Assembly (NCBI GenBank): GCA_002384055.1
Contig: DGAU01000025.1
Span: 55,242-119,241 of the forward strand
DNA length: 64,000 bases
DNA from: Flavobacteriaceae bacterium UBA4022
GTDB lineage: Bacteria; Bacteroidota; Bacteroidia; Flavobacteriales; Flavobacteriaceae
Direction of reading: 5' to 3'
Shown here: one piece after another, positions 18,396 through 27,582 of the stretch
Layout: every line of letters begins with the position of its first letter
Position numbering within the stretch: the stretch's first letter is position 1
Made by a program: the position numbers and the translations under genes
The notes under the pieces: model-generated
Database searches by the model: none
Told to the model about the DNA's origin: nothing
What the model saw: only the letters and a program-made list of their open reading frames with translations

Positions 18396-21122
18396 CTACA
18401 GATCATATTTGACCACCAACATCACGATGCGTGGCATCACGATATATTGACTCGTGGTATTAAACTCCTCACTAAAACTATCCGTATTGGTGTCTAAGTT
18501 GTTGAGCAAGTTGGTGCCTTGCAGCGAAAATTCCCAATGACTGTCTTGTTTTTGGTAATAAAGCGTACTGTTCAAAAATGAATAATTATTAGACACCGTG
18601 TTTTCGGCATCGCTATAATTATAAAAGTCCCAATTCATGGTCCAGAAAAAGGATTTTAGAAAGGTGACATCCAAGTTCACATAAGGCCTTTTGGTGAAGA
18701 ACACCTGCTCGGCCCGGCCATTGTTATAGTCATTCCGATTCCAATTATATCCTACTTCAAAATTCGGTAAATCCTTGAAGCTGCTGCGCGCACTTACCCT
18801 ATAATTTTGGGTGAAACTTCGGCTTTCTTGGATTTGATCATTGACGGTATTGTATAATTCACTCAAATTCATGCTGGCGTTAAGGCGGTATTCAATACTC
18901 TTGATTCGCTTACTAAAACGGCCACTTGCCGCGTAAGTTTGGTCTGGAAAATTACCATCAAAATTGCTCGGAGAAGTGACTTGATTAATGGCGACCAATG
19001 TCGTGTTGTTCTTAATACCAGAGCGGCGCTTTGTGTAACTCAAGGAGCCACTAATATTGGTATAGCTAAATAAATTATAGCTAAAATAATTCAACCGATA
19101 AGTATCGTTTAAGGCATTTTCGAGTGCTCTGTTCCCCCGAAATAGTCGGTTATAATTATTAAAAACATAGGCCTGTGCGTAATTATTGACATCGGTATAC
19201 TCAGCACTCACCGCGTAATTAAACCGAATGTTTTCACTTTTCTTTAAGTCGATCAGGGCAAGAAAGTCCGGCAACACAAGCCACTGATTTTGGGTGAGCG
19301 TGACACCGGCTTGTTCATTGACCAAGCCATAGCGATGCAGCGTCGCGCCCGGAGACACGGTAAGCTTTCCTGATTTAAATTTATAATGCACCCCTAGAAA
19401 TGTGTCGCTAAAACCATAAAGCACGTCATTTATCAATGATTCAGAAAGACCATCTATAGGCATGGTTTCTTCCAAAGGCTGTACTTGACCACCATTTAGG
19501 GTTTGAAATATCGCCGAATTGAATGATTGGCGGCTTACGGTTTGGCCCAAGGTCAGGTTCAAATGGCTTGTCTTGGTCAGAATTCTATAATAGTCCAATT
19601 TACTGTCGACCTTATTGGTGGTGACCATTTTTTCCTGTGACACATCATAACGATCCAATACGGGCGTTAAGGGCAGTACGCCTTCAAAAGGAGCAAGGTC
19701 CGTTAATGCATTATAAAAGGGGTCCTCTTCTTGATACAAATGCTGCGCCTGAAACGCCAGGACATCATCTTCACTTGCCGTGTAATAAATATTAAGGTTT
19801 TGATTGATTGAGGTTGGTGTATTCTCCTTTCGTTCTTCGATATCGTTGGTGAATGTCGCAAATTGAGAAAGGGTATTGTCGTTTTGTGCCTGTTTTGAAC
19901 CCTTCACTAGGGCATCATAGTCCAACTGAAAATTGGCATTGGGCTTATAAACACTGCTCAGCTTAAGCATACCGAGTTGATTGCTCTGATCCGATGCATT
20001 TTCGGTTGTCTCAATAATACCGGAAGAAATATATTGCTTGAGCGTTCTAGACACGATTTGTGTTCGGTTGTCGGAGGCAATTCCGAAGCCACTAACATCC
20101 CATTCAGGACTTAAGGCATAACTAAAGTTCGCGGCACCAAATTTAGTGTCGATGGCCTGCGCACGATTATTTTGAGCAACAGCGAAGCCCAAATCGCTTT
20201 CTCTAATAGAAAATTGTGTTCCACCACCTTGATTGAAATTTCTAAACCCACCGGTAAAATTGAAATAATCACGCCAAGTAAAAGGCACTTCCCCGATATC
20301 ATTAACATCTGTAATCACGTTAATACTGTATTTGGGATTATAATAAAATAGTTTGGGGTGCACCAGATGCCTGGTGTCTTGGTCTGCATCACTTCCGCCA
20401 CCGGCCGTGACTTCTCCAAACCAAAAGTTCTTTTTGCCTTCTTTGAGTCTTATGTTAATGGCTACATTATCTTGGTTATTGGTCACGCCACGCATCTGTC
20501 CCACCTCGCTAAAATTTCGGAGCACCTCAACCTTGTCTATAGCGTTTGCCGGTATATTCTTCGTGGCTAGTTTAGAATCACCATCAAAGAAGTCTTTTCC
20601 CTCGACCATAACTTTCTGGACGGTCTTGCCTTCGACCTGAATTTCTCCATCCTCATTAATTTCGATACCAGGGAGGTTTTTCAAGACGTCTCCTAATTTT
20701 TTCTCGTCACCACGGTTAAATGAATCGGCATTATAGACGATGGTATCGCCACGCACGGTCACTGGCATTTCATAAACCAACTCAACCCCATCAAGCTCAG
20801 AAGCTTGTGATTGCAAGACAAAATCCATGCGGTAATCCTGAGCCTCTAAAGGCAAGGTTAATTGCTTTTCTTGCGTCTGGTAACCCAGAAAACTGGCCCT
20901 TAGCACGTAAACACTACCCGCCTCGAGGTCCAATTGGTAGCGCCCTTCACTATTGGTGATCGCATACGATGCCAAAGCTCCAGTAGTTGGATCAGTAGCA
21001 ATAACATTAGCGAAATCCAATGGGGCAATACTGTCTTTGACCACACCCTGTACTTTAATGCTTTGGGCCGTTAAGCCACTAGCAAAACACAGACAAAAGG
21101 CATATAAAAGTGACTTTTTCAT
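18396..21122 (-). CDS. TonB-dependent receptor-like outer-membrane beta-barrel protein
   Basis: A 908-residue protein with signal peptide 1-19 (ending SGLTAQ). Residues about 21-105 form a carboxypeptidase-regulatory-like beta-sandwich (IKVQGVVKDSIAPLDFANV). A plug-like domain follows (RGDTIVYNADSFNRGDEKKL, LKNLPGIEINEDGEIQVEGK), then a long outer-membrane barrel. This is the SusC-like/outer membrane beta-barrel type common in flavobacteria. It lies 24 bp downstream of a GLPGLI gene on the same strand, a pairing seen repeatedly in this phylum. The ligand is unknown. Confidence 0.85.
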   Translation of the reverse strand: MKKSLLYAFCLCFASGLTAQSIKVQGVVKDSIAPLDFANVIATDPTTGALASYAITNSEGRYQLDLEAGSVYVLRASFLGYQTQEKQLTLPLEAQDYRMDFVLQSQASELDGVELVYEMPVTVRGDTIVYNADSFNRGDEKKLGDVLKNLPGIEINEDGEIQVEGKTVQKVMVEGKDFFDGDSKLATKNIPANAIDKVEVLRNFSEVGQMRGVTNNQDNVAINIRLKEGKKNFWFGEVTAGGGSDADQDTRHLVHPKLFYYNPKYSINVITDVNDIGEVPFTWRDYFNFTGGFRNFNQGGGTQFSIRESDLGFAVAQNNRAQAIDTKFGAANFSYALSPEWDVSGFGIASDNRTQIVSRTLKQYISSGIIETTENASDQSNQLGMLKLSSVYKPNANFQLDYDALVKGSKQAQNDNTLSQFATFTNDIEERKENTPTSINQNLNIYYTASEDDVLAFQAQHLYQEEDPFYNALTDLAPFEGVLPLTPVLDRYDVSQEKMVTTNKVDSKLDYYRILTKTSHLNLTLGQTVSRQSFNSAIFQTLNGGQVQPLEETMPIDGLSESLINDVLYGFSDTFLGVHYKFKSGKLTVSPGATLHRYGLVNEQAGVTLTQNQWLVLPDFLALIDLKKSENIRFNYAVSAEYTDVNNYAQAYVFNNYNRLFRGNRALENALNDTYRLNYFSYNLFSYTNISGSLSYTKRRSGIKNNTTLVAINQVTSPSNFDGNFPDQTYAASGRFSKRIKSIEYRLNASMNLSELYNTVNDQIQESRSFTQNYRVSARSSFKDLPNFEVGYNWNRNDYNNGRAEQVFFTKRPYVNLDVTFLKSFFWTMNWDFYNYSDAENTVSNNYSFLNSTLYYQKQDSHWEFSLQGTNLLNNLDTNTDSFSEEFNTTSQYIVMPRIVMLVVKYDL

Positions 21123-21145
21123 TTTCTAATTTTGATTATTCAGGA

Positions 21146-22021
21146 TTATCCGCGACCACCACGACCACCACGACCACGCCAATTAGCACGAAGCTCTTCG
21201 GTCTTTTTGGTCACGATTTCTTGAAAGGCGTCTTGAGTGACTACTTCCCCTTTGGTCGGGGCTTCTATAGAGGGCATATTCTTAGGGTTCATGATGATTT
21301 TTGAACACAAAAGTGTCGTGCGATCGATATTGAGCTCGAGTATGAGACCAGGCAATCCCCAATACTCTCCAGGACCATGGCCAATAGGAATCTGCGGGGT
21401 AAACCATGCCGTTATTGCGACAGTTTCGGGCAAGACAACAGCCAATTCTGAAGTTTCATTTTCATCATCTTTCGTTACCTCTTCGCCCTCTTTCTTGGTA
21501 TCCTTTGGGGTATCGGAATTACGTCTGCGCCGCATTAAATTAAACTCGTCAGGCTTGACCTGCTTCATTGCCGTGGCTTTGATGGCCAGGTACTGGCCGA
21601 TGACTTTAGATTCATTGGTCACGACCCAATCAAGTGGAGACAATTGGTCTTTAATTAAGAACTCTTTTCCAAAAAACTCATGGGCTTCGATCAATTGATC
21701 TTGACCGATGTTCTTATATTGAATTCCGGGCTCCATGCTGGCCATCATCATCCCAAACCCACGTCCCTGACTTGTCGCCTCTAAGGACACTTCTTCACTA
21801 TAGACCGATTCTTGGCCGCTAAAAGTCAAAATATAAGTTTTTTCCAGAAATGACTTCATGCGCGCCATCATCTGTTTCTTCATGTCCTCACTCATGCCTT
21901 CACGGCCAAAATTATCCAAGTCGACGGTTGTTTTGGATTGGTAAAAAGCTTGGCCCGTAAAATTCTGCGCCGCAAGTGGCGAAAAAAGCAATAGAAGCAA
22001 TAAGGTGATGATCATTTTCAT
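21146..22021 (-). CDS. GLPGLI family protein
   Basis: A 291-residue secreted protein with signal peptide 1-18 (SPLAAQ). The family name motif is present as YWGLPGLILELN at about residues 220-231. A charged linker with K, D and E (about 170-195) precedes it, and the C-terminus ends in an Arg-Gly tail (RGRGGRGGRG). GLPGLI proteins of Bacteroidota are of unknown biochemical role and are usually encoded beside TonB-dependent receptors, as here (receptor gene 24 bp downstream). Confidence 0.92.
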   Translation of the reverse strand: MKMIITLLLLLLFSPLAAQNFTGQAFYQSKTTVDLDNFGREGMSEDMKKQMMARMKSFLEKTYILTFSGQESVYSEEVSLEATSQGRGFGMMMASMEPGIQYKNIGQDQLIEAHEFFGKEFLIKDQLSPLDWVVTNESKVIGQYLAIKATAMKQVKPDEFNLMRRRRNSDTPKDTKKEGEEVTKDDENETSELAVVLPETVAITAWFTPQIPIGHGPGEYWGLPGLILELNIDRTTLLCSKIIMNPKNMPSIEAPTKGEVVTQDAFQEIVTKKTEELRANWRGRGGRGGRG

Positions 22022-22207
22022 GCGCGGTGTTTTAAAAGTTTTTACTAGGACTCAAAGTAATCCCTAAGGTTTTATGGTTCAGCATTTTTTTATGGCTTGA
22101 CGTGCCCCAGAGGCCCCAATTTATTCTCAAGACCAAGATAAGAAATTCTAATGGTCAGAACTGTTGTTTGCCGGCTCAATTGAAATTTGTTTTGTACCTT
22201 GTATGTG

Positions 22208-23020
22208 ATGAATTACTTCAAAATTTTGTGTGTATTATTGCTCCTGATTCCTATGGAAAAGGCCTCTGGACAAGATTTTGTCTTGACACAAACCACCCCT
22301 ATCAAAGGGGATGTATTTATCGGTGTCGATAATTTTGGCTTTCTCTACACTATCAAAGGCAGTGTGCTGCACAAAACCAAGGACCTGTTAGATTACAACT
22401 ACCAAGATATTCTATTAGGCCCGATTGCCTCGGTGGACTTGACCAACCCACTCAATCTTATTTTATTTTACCAAGAGGCCAACACCGTTGTTGTTTTAGA
22501 TAATCGCCTCAACGAAAAACAGCGCCTTAAGTTCAATGAAATTGACCCCTTCCCAGCATTACAAATGGCCCTCAATGCCGGCAGTGGACGCCTATGGCTC
22601 ATGGACATGATCGACCAATCGGTATGGCTATATGAAATCGCTACCAATCGGATCCTCGCAAAAACACCTCCCATATCCGGATCACTTCTAACGGCATCTT
22701 GTCGATTTAATGATTGCCTGATCCAAACAGACCTGACTTTTGTGCGTGTCGATAACTTTGGCAATCTGGCATGGTCACTAGCCAGTGGATCCTACGATGC
22801 AATGACCTATAACGATCATTATATACTTGCGACTAAGGGCACCAATTTGTTTTTACTCAGTTACGACAACGGCAAACAAAGAGAGAACATTACCACATCA
22901 CAATTGCCCTTAAATTGGTCTGAAAATCTAGCAAAAGGTTTGCAGCTAACCCAAGATTTCCTTTATATTTACGACGGTATACAATTATATCGCTATACCA
23001 TAAATCCATCTAACAAATAA
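22208..23020 (+). CDS. Secreted beta-propeller-like protein, function unknown
   Basis: A 270-residue protein starting at ATG 22208; the upstream TTG at 22187 lies in the promoter region (TACCTTG). The N-terminus MNYFKILCVLLLLIPMEKASG is a signal peptide. The rest has short repeating beta units (VFIGVDNFGFLYTIKG, VVVLDNRLNEKQRLKFNE, FVRVDNFGNLAWSLASG), as in small propeller proteins. It is followed after 6 bp by a deoxynucleoside kinase gene, so the two are likely co-transcribed. I do not recognise a named family. Confidence 0.7.
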   Translation: MNYFKILCVLLLLIPMEKASGQDFVLTQTTPIKGDVFIGVDNFGFLYTIKGSVLHKTKDLLDYNYQDILLGPIASVDLTNPLNLILFYQEANTVVVLDNRLNEKQRLKFNEIDPFPALQMALNAGSGRLWLMDMIDQSVWLYEIATNRILAKTPPISGSLLTASCRFNDCLIQTDLTFVRVDNFGNLAWSLASGSYDAMTYNDHYILATKGTNLFLLSYDNGKQRENITTSQLPLNWSENLAKGLQLTQDFLYIYDGIQLYRYTINPSNK

Positions 23021-23026
23021 AGGACT

Positions 23027-23641
23027 ATGCATGTCGCTGTCGCCGGAAATATTGGCTCAGGCAAGACAACCTTAACCGGTTTACTTGCAAAACATTACAA
23101 ATGGGAACCGCATTACGAAGAGGTTGAAGACAATCCGTATCTAGACGATTTTTATAATCAGATGGAGCGCTGGTCATTCAACTTGCAAATTTATTTCCTC
23201 AACAGCAGGTTTCGTCAGATACTATCGATTCGCGAAAGTGGCAAAACCGTGATTCAAGATCGTACGATTTATGAAGACGCCTTTATTTTCGCGCCCAATT
23301 TACACGCCATGGGCCTGATGGCCAATCGAGATTTTGAAAATTACAGTTCTTTATTTAATTTGATGGAAAGCGTAACCAAAGGCCCAGATTTATTGATTTA
23401 TCTGCGCAGCTCTATCCCCAATTTGGTCAAACAAATTCACAAGCGCGGTAGGGAATACGAAAACTCGATCAGTATCGATTACTTAAGCCGACTAAATGAA
23501 CGTTATGAGGCCTGGATTCATCATTACGACAAAGGCGGCTTACTGATCATCGACGTGGACAAAATTGACTTTGTAGACAACCAAGAAGATTTAGGAGAAG
23601 TGATCAACCGCATTGATGCGGAACTTCACGGATTATTTTAG
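23027..23641 (+). CDS. Deoxynucleoside kinase
   Basis: A 204-residue kinase of the dCK/dGK/TK2 type. The P-loop is GNIGSGKTT at residues 7-15, the substrate-binding Glu-rich segment is EEVEDNPYLDDFY, and QDRTIYEDAFIFA corresponds to the DRS-like motif. The R-x-R-x-x-E lid is HKRGREYEN. It phosphorylates deoxynucleosides for salvage; in Bacteroidota such enzymes prefer deoxyadenosine or deoxyguanosine (family knowledge). A second kinase of the same superfamily is fused to HPPK at 45.1 kb. Confidence 0.92.
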   Translation: MHVAVAGNIGSGKTTLTGLLAKHYKWEPHYEEVEDNPYLDDFYNQMERWSFNLQIYFLNSRFRQILSIRESGKTVIQDRTIYEDAFIFAPNLHAMGLMANRDFENYSSLFNLMESVTKGPDLLIYLRSSIPNLVKQIHKRGREYENSISIDYLSRLNERYEAWIHHYDKGGLLIIDVDKIDFVDNQEDLGEVINRIDAELHGLF

Positions 23642-23663
23642 AAGCTCCTGATAATGAATCATA

Positions 23664-23697
23664 AAAAAGCCCGATGAATTTCATCGGGCTTTTTTTT
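23664..23697. terminator. Bidirectional rho-independent terminator
   Basis: Stem GCCCGATGA/TCATCGGGC flanked by A and T runs, between the convergent deoxynucleoside kinase and hppA genes. It can serve both strands. Confidence 0.9.
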
Positions 23698-23718
23698 ATA
23701 GATAAGGAATCGCCAGTA

Positions 23719-26151
23719 TTATTGGTCCGTTCCTTCTTTTTCTTCTTCCAATTTCTCCACGGCAATGTCGATTTGCGCCGTTGTCAAAGACTCTACCTTA
23801 GCTTTTACTTCTTCTAAGCTGCCGGTGATGACCTGAACCGTTTCTTGGGCTTGACCGTTTACAGTTTCTGTAATGGTTACTGTGGCTGTTGTCAGCGCAC
23901 CATCTTGATCCATTTTAACAATCACTTGCTTTTCTTGTTGTGCGTTAACTGCAGTGTGATCCACGTGGATGGCCATTTGATCATGTCCTTGTTCTGTGCC
24001 ATGACCACCAAGGATTGGTGCGATCACTAGGCCAATAAGACAGGTCAATTTGATTAAGATGTTCATCGATGGCCCTGATGTATCTTTAAACGGATCTCCT
24101 ACAGTATCTCCAGTAACCGCTGCTTTGTGCGCATCACTGCCTTTGTAGGTCATTTCACCATTGATCATAACACCGGCCTCAAAAGACTTCTTGGCATTAT
24201 CCCAGGCACCTCCAGCATTGTTTTGGAAAATAGCCCACATCACACCACTGACACAAACACCAGCCATGTAACCCCCTAAAGGTTCTGCACCAAAAACCAA
24301 ACCAATAAAAATTGGCGTTACAATCGTCAATAGACCAGGCAACAACATTTCTTTTAATGCCGCTCTGGTCGAAATATCCACACATTTAGCATATTCTGGG
24401 GTCCCTGTGCCTTCCATAATTCCTGGAATTTCACGGAACTGACGGCGGACTTCTTGTACCATTTCCATAGCCGCTTTACCCACAGACTTCATGACCATTG
24501 CAGAGAAAACAACCGGAATCATTGCCCCGACGAAAAGCATGGCTAAAACATCTGCTTTAAAAATATTTATCCCTTCAATTTCCGTAAATGTCACATAAGC
24601 AGCAAATAAAGCCAAAGCCGTAAGGGCCGCTGAAGCAATAGCGAATCCTTTACCTACCGCAGCAGTTGTATTCCCTACCGCGTCAAGGATGTCAGTGCGC
24701 TCGCGCACATGCGGCTCTAAGTCACTCATCTCAGCGACACCACCTGCGTTATCGGCAATGGGTCCAAAAGCATCAATGGCCAACTGCATTGCAGTGGTAG
24801 CCATCATTGCAGAAGCTGCTAAAGCAACCCCGTAAAACCCTGACAATTCGTATGAACCATAAATAGCTGCAGCAAACAAAATAACTGAAGAAAAGGTTGA
24901 GTACATACCTACAGACAAACCGGCAATAATATTGGTTGCAGCCCCTGTGGATGAATTCTCAACGATATCCATAACGGGTTTGCTCCCCAAGCTTGTATAG
25001 TAAGCAGTCACCATAGAGATCAAGGCGCCAACAGCCAAACCGATAACGGCCGACCAGAACACATTGATGGATGGTATTTGCTTTGGTCCTTCCCCGAAGA
25101 AATTCATGGTCATTGTTTCTGGCAGCATCCAATCGATGAGGAACCAACTGGCAAAAAGGGTCAAGAGGATCGCAGCCCAGTTGCCCATATCCAATGCTTT
25201 CTGGACCTGTGATTCTTTGGCGTCATTGTTTTTGATCCCAACGAAAAATGTACCAATGATTGACGCTAAAATTCCAACACCAGCAATTACAAGTGGCAAT
25301 AGAATTGGCCCCATATTATTAAAGTTGTCTGTAAATTGATTTACCGCCGACATATCTCTAATGACATAGTTACCCAAAACCATGGCAGCAAGAACAGTCG
25401 CCACATAAGAACCAAATAAATCGGCACCCATTCCAGCGACATCACCTACATTATCACCAACGTTATCGGCTATAGTCGCGGGGTTACGTGGGTCATCCTC
25501 TGGAATTCCCGCCTCAACTTTACCAACTAAATCAGCGCCAACATCTGCAGCCTTAGTATAAATACCCCCTCCAACACGAGCGAATAAAGCAATGCTTTCT
25601 GCCCCGAGAGAGAATCCGGCTAATGCTTCAAGGACGATGGTCATGTCATTATAAAACGATGTGCCTTGGCCCATAAATTGACCCAAGAAGAACATGAAAA
25701 ATAAACTTAATCCCAAAACGGCGAGCCCAGCAACACCAAGACCCATAACTGTTCCACCACCAAAAGAAACCTTTAAGGCTTGGGGTAAAGAAGTTTTGGC
25801 GGCCTCTGCGGTGCGTGTATTAGCTTCAGTGGCCACACGCATACCAATGTTTCCTGCCAAAGCAGAAAAAATGGCGCCAATAATAAAGGCGGGTACGATC
25901 ATCCAGCTGGTGTTAGGCACCATAGTCGAAACGATGTATAGCAATACTGCGGCGATCACGGCAAAAATCACCAACAATCGGTACTCCGCGTGAAGAAAGG
26001 CTAAGGCGCCTTCTTTGATGCTTTTTGAAATGAACTGCATGCGCTCACTACCTGGTGATTGCTTTTTGACCCAGTTCATTTTTACCAACATAAATAATAG
26101 CCCTAAAATGGATAGTGCTATGGGTACGTAAATAATGTTTTGTTCTAACAT
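23719..26151 (-). CDS. hppA: Membrane-bound (Na+/H+-translocating) pyrophosphatase
   Basis: An 810-residue ion pump driven by pyrophosphate hydrolysis, with about 16 membrane helices. The substrate site is seen in GGGIYTKAADVGADLVGKVEAGIPEDDPRNPATIADNVGDNVGDVAG (read here in pieces: DVGADLVGK, DNVGDNVGD) and in DAFGPIADNAGG. GNTTAAVGKG carries Ala where K+-independent enzymes have Lys, so it belongs to the K+-dependent class, most members of which pump Na+. After the last helix (CLIGLVIAPILGG) there is an unusual tail of about 85 residues rich in Thr, Val, Glu and Lys. Confidence 0.95.
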   Translation of the reverse strand: MLEQNIIYVPIALSILGLLFMLVKMNWVKKQSPGSERMQFISKSIKEGALAFLHAEYRLLVIFAVIAAVLLYIVSTMVPNTSWMIVPAFIIGAIFSALAGNIGMRVATEANTRTAEAAKTSLPQALKVSFGGGTVMGLGVAGLAVLGLSLFFMFFLGQFMGQGTSFYNDMTIVLEALAGFSLGAESIALFARVGGGIYTKAADVGADLVGKVEAGIPEDDPRNPATIADNVGDNVGDVAGMGADLFGSYVATVLAAMVLGNYVIRDMSAVNQFTDNFNNMGPILLPLVIAGVGILASIIGTFFVGIKNNDAKESQVQKALDMGNWAAILLTLFASWFLIDWMLPETMTMNFFGEGPKQIPSINVFWSAVIGLAVGALISMVTAYYTSLGSKPVMDIVENSSTGAATNIIAGLSVGMYSTFSSVILFAAAIYGSYELSGFYGVALAASAMMATTAMQLAIDAFGPIADNAGGVAEMSDLEPHVRERTDILDAVGNTTAAVGKGFAIASAALTALALFAAYVTFTEIEGINIFKADVLAMLFVGAMIPVVFSAMVMKSVGKAAMEMVQEVRRQFREIPGIMEGTGTPEYAKCVDISTRAALKEMLLPGLLTIVTPIFIGLVFGAEPLGGYMAGVCVSGVMWAIFQNNAGGAWDNAKKSFEAGVMINGEMTYKGSDAHKAAVTGDTVGDPFKDTSGPSMNILIKLTCLIGLVIAPILGGHGTEQGHDQMAIHVDHTAVNAQQEKQVIVKMDQDGALTTATVTITETVNGQAQETVQVITGSLEEVKAKVESLTTAQIDIAVEKLEEEKEGTDQ

Positions 26152-26192
26152 AGTCCTTATATTTTGTGTTTTGTTCGCTTTTTTTGCGCTCG

Positions 26193-26200
26193 CAAAAGTA
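26193..26200 (-). promoter_or_regulatory. -7 promoter element for hppA
   Basis: On the minus strand TACTTTTG matches TAnnTTTG exactly, 41 bp before the hppA ATG. A short TTGCG/CGCAA inverted repeat lies directly downstream. No clear -33 TTG. Confidence 0.5.
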
Positions 26201-26423
26201 GTAAAATTGATTAGTATTCTATCGATGAATTACGCAGAATTTTAACGCCACCCGCGCAGTGCTCGTGAATCTGGCAGAGACACGCCTTGTTTTCTCAGTT
26301 TTTTCGAGCTCGTTTTTTGGCCTATATCGATGCTCAATTCAACACTCGCCGGCAAACGTTTCCCTTAGGTATTTTGGCTTTACTGCTCGGAACCATGCCA
26401 TGGGAAAATTATTTATGCCATTT

Positions 26424-27404
26424 TTAAGGGCGATACATAACTTTTTTAACCGCCTTGACCACGTCATCGCGATTCGGCAACCATTCGGCCAATAACACTG
26501 GAGAATATGGCGCTGGTGTATCGGCTGTATTGATCTTGACGATCGGTGCATCTAGATAATCGAAAGCTTGTGCCTGTATTTGATAGGTGATCTCTGTAGC
26601 GACATTGCCAAAAGGCCAGGCTTCTTCTAAAATTACCAAGCGGTTCGTCTTTTTAACACTGGTTAATATGGTCTCATGATCCATGGGACGAACGGTGCGC
26701 AAGTCAATTATTTCGCATTCAATACCTTCTAGAGCCAAAGTTTCGGCAGCGGCATAAGCTTCTTTTATGATTTTTCCAAAAGACACGATGGTCACATCCT
26801 TCCCGGTACGTTTGATTTCAGCAACACCAAGTGGAATCAAGTATTCCCCCTCAGGCACTTCACCCTTGTCTCCATACATTTGTTCACTCTCCATAAAAAT
26901 TACAGGATCGTCATCGCGAATAGCACTTTTGAGCAATCCTTTAGCATCGGCTGGATTACTGGGCACCACTACTTTCAGACCAGGCGTGTTAGCAAACCAG
27001 CTCTCAAAAGCCTGAGAGTGGGTCGCTCCCAATTGACCAGCGGAAGCCGTTGGGCCTCTAAAGACAATAGGACAATTGAATTGACCACCACTCATTTGAC
27101 GAATTTTGGCCGCATTGTTAATGATTTGATCAATCCCTACCAAAGAAAAGTTGAAAGTCATAAACTCCACTATAGGTCGGTTACCGTTCATAGCAGAACC
27201 TATCGCGATACCCGCAAAACCCAATTCCGAAATTGGCGTGTCAATGACACGCTTGGCGCCAAACTCGTCGAGCATCCCTTTACTGGCCTTATAAGCACCG
27301 TTGTATTCGGCCACTTCTTCACCCATTAAAAATATGCTTTCATCACGGCGCATTTCTTCACTCATTGCTTCACAAATGGCCTCTCTAAATTGAATCGTTT
27401 TCAT
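26424..27404 (-). CDS. pdhB: Pyruvate dehydrogenase E1 component, beta subunit
   Basis: A 326-residue subunit that with E1 alpha decarboxylates pyruvate using thiamine diphosphate. Typical segments are FREAICEAMSEEM at the start, GEEVAEYNGAYKASKGML with the conserved Glu, VIDTPISELGFAGIAIGSAM, and FRGPTASAGQLGATHSQ. The C-terminal transketolase-like half holds IIDLRTVRPMDHETI and LVILEEAWPFGNVATEI. The gene stands apart from pdhA, which is not in the window; separate location of the two subunits is common in flavobacteria. Confidence 0.94.
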   Translation of the reverse strand: MKTIQFREAICEAMSEEMRRDESIFLMGEEVAEYNGAYKASKGMLDEFGAKRVIDTPISELGFAGIAIGSAMNGNRPIVEFMTFNFSLVGIDQIINNAAKIRQMSGGQFNCPIVFRGPTASAGQLGATHSQAFESWFANTPGLKVVVPSNPADAKGLLKSAIRDDDPVIFMESEQMYGDKGEVPEGEYLIPLGVAEIKRTGKDVTIVSFGKIIKEAYAAAETLALEGIECEIIDLRTVRPMDHETILTSVKKTNRLVILEEAWPFGNVATEITYQIQAQAFDYLDAPIVKINTADTPAPYSPVLLAEWLPNRDDVVKAVKKVMYRP

Positions 27405-27497
27405 GGTAGTTCTGCTGATTAATGCTCTGAGGGATTTTCAGAGGGACAAAAATAATATTATTTAAAAAGTTCTCTTCACTTTTTGTCAAATTTATTC

Positions 27498-27525
27498 AAT
27501 TTTACTATGCATGCATAGTAAAATT
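27498..27525. promoter_or_regulatory. 28-bp perfect palindrome, likely operator of etfBA
   Basis: The half-site AATTTTACTATGCA is followed by its exact reverse complement, with no mismatch and no spacer. Its centre is about 28 bp before the likely -7 element (TATCTTTA, 27539-27546), so it covers the -33 region of the etfBA promoter. This position suits a dimeric repressor. The regulator is not identifiable from the window. Confidence 0.65.
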
Positions 27526-27538
27526 AGGGGGAATAGTG

Positions 27539-27546
27539 TATCTTTA
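27539..27546 (+). promoter_or_regulatory. -7 promoter element for etfBA
   Basis: TATCTTTA differs from TAnnTTTG in the last base only. It lies 37 bp before the etfB ATG and next to the palindrome at 27498-27525. Confidence 0.4.
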
Positions 27547-27582
27547 CGATGCAAAAAATTACGACCAAAACAACCCTATTTT

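Noticed and set aside
26269..26427. Open stretch of 53 codons on the plus strand between hppA and pdhB with protein-like composition (ends PWENYLCHF).
   Set aside because: It is bounded by a stop and has no ATG near its start, overlaps the pdhB stop codon, and I recognise no family. It could be a gene relic but cannot be supported.
27511..27582. Upstream extension of etfB from an ATG at 27511.
   Set aside because: That ATG lies inside the 28-bp palindrome and upstream of the promoter element; homologues begin at MNILVCISH.
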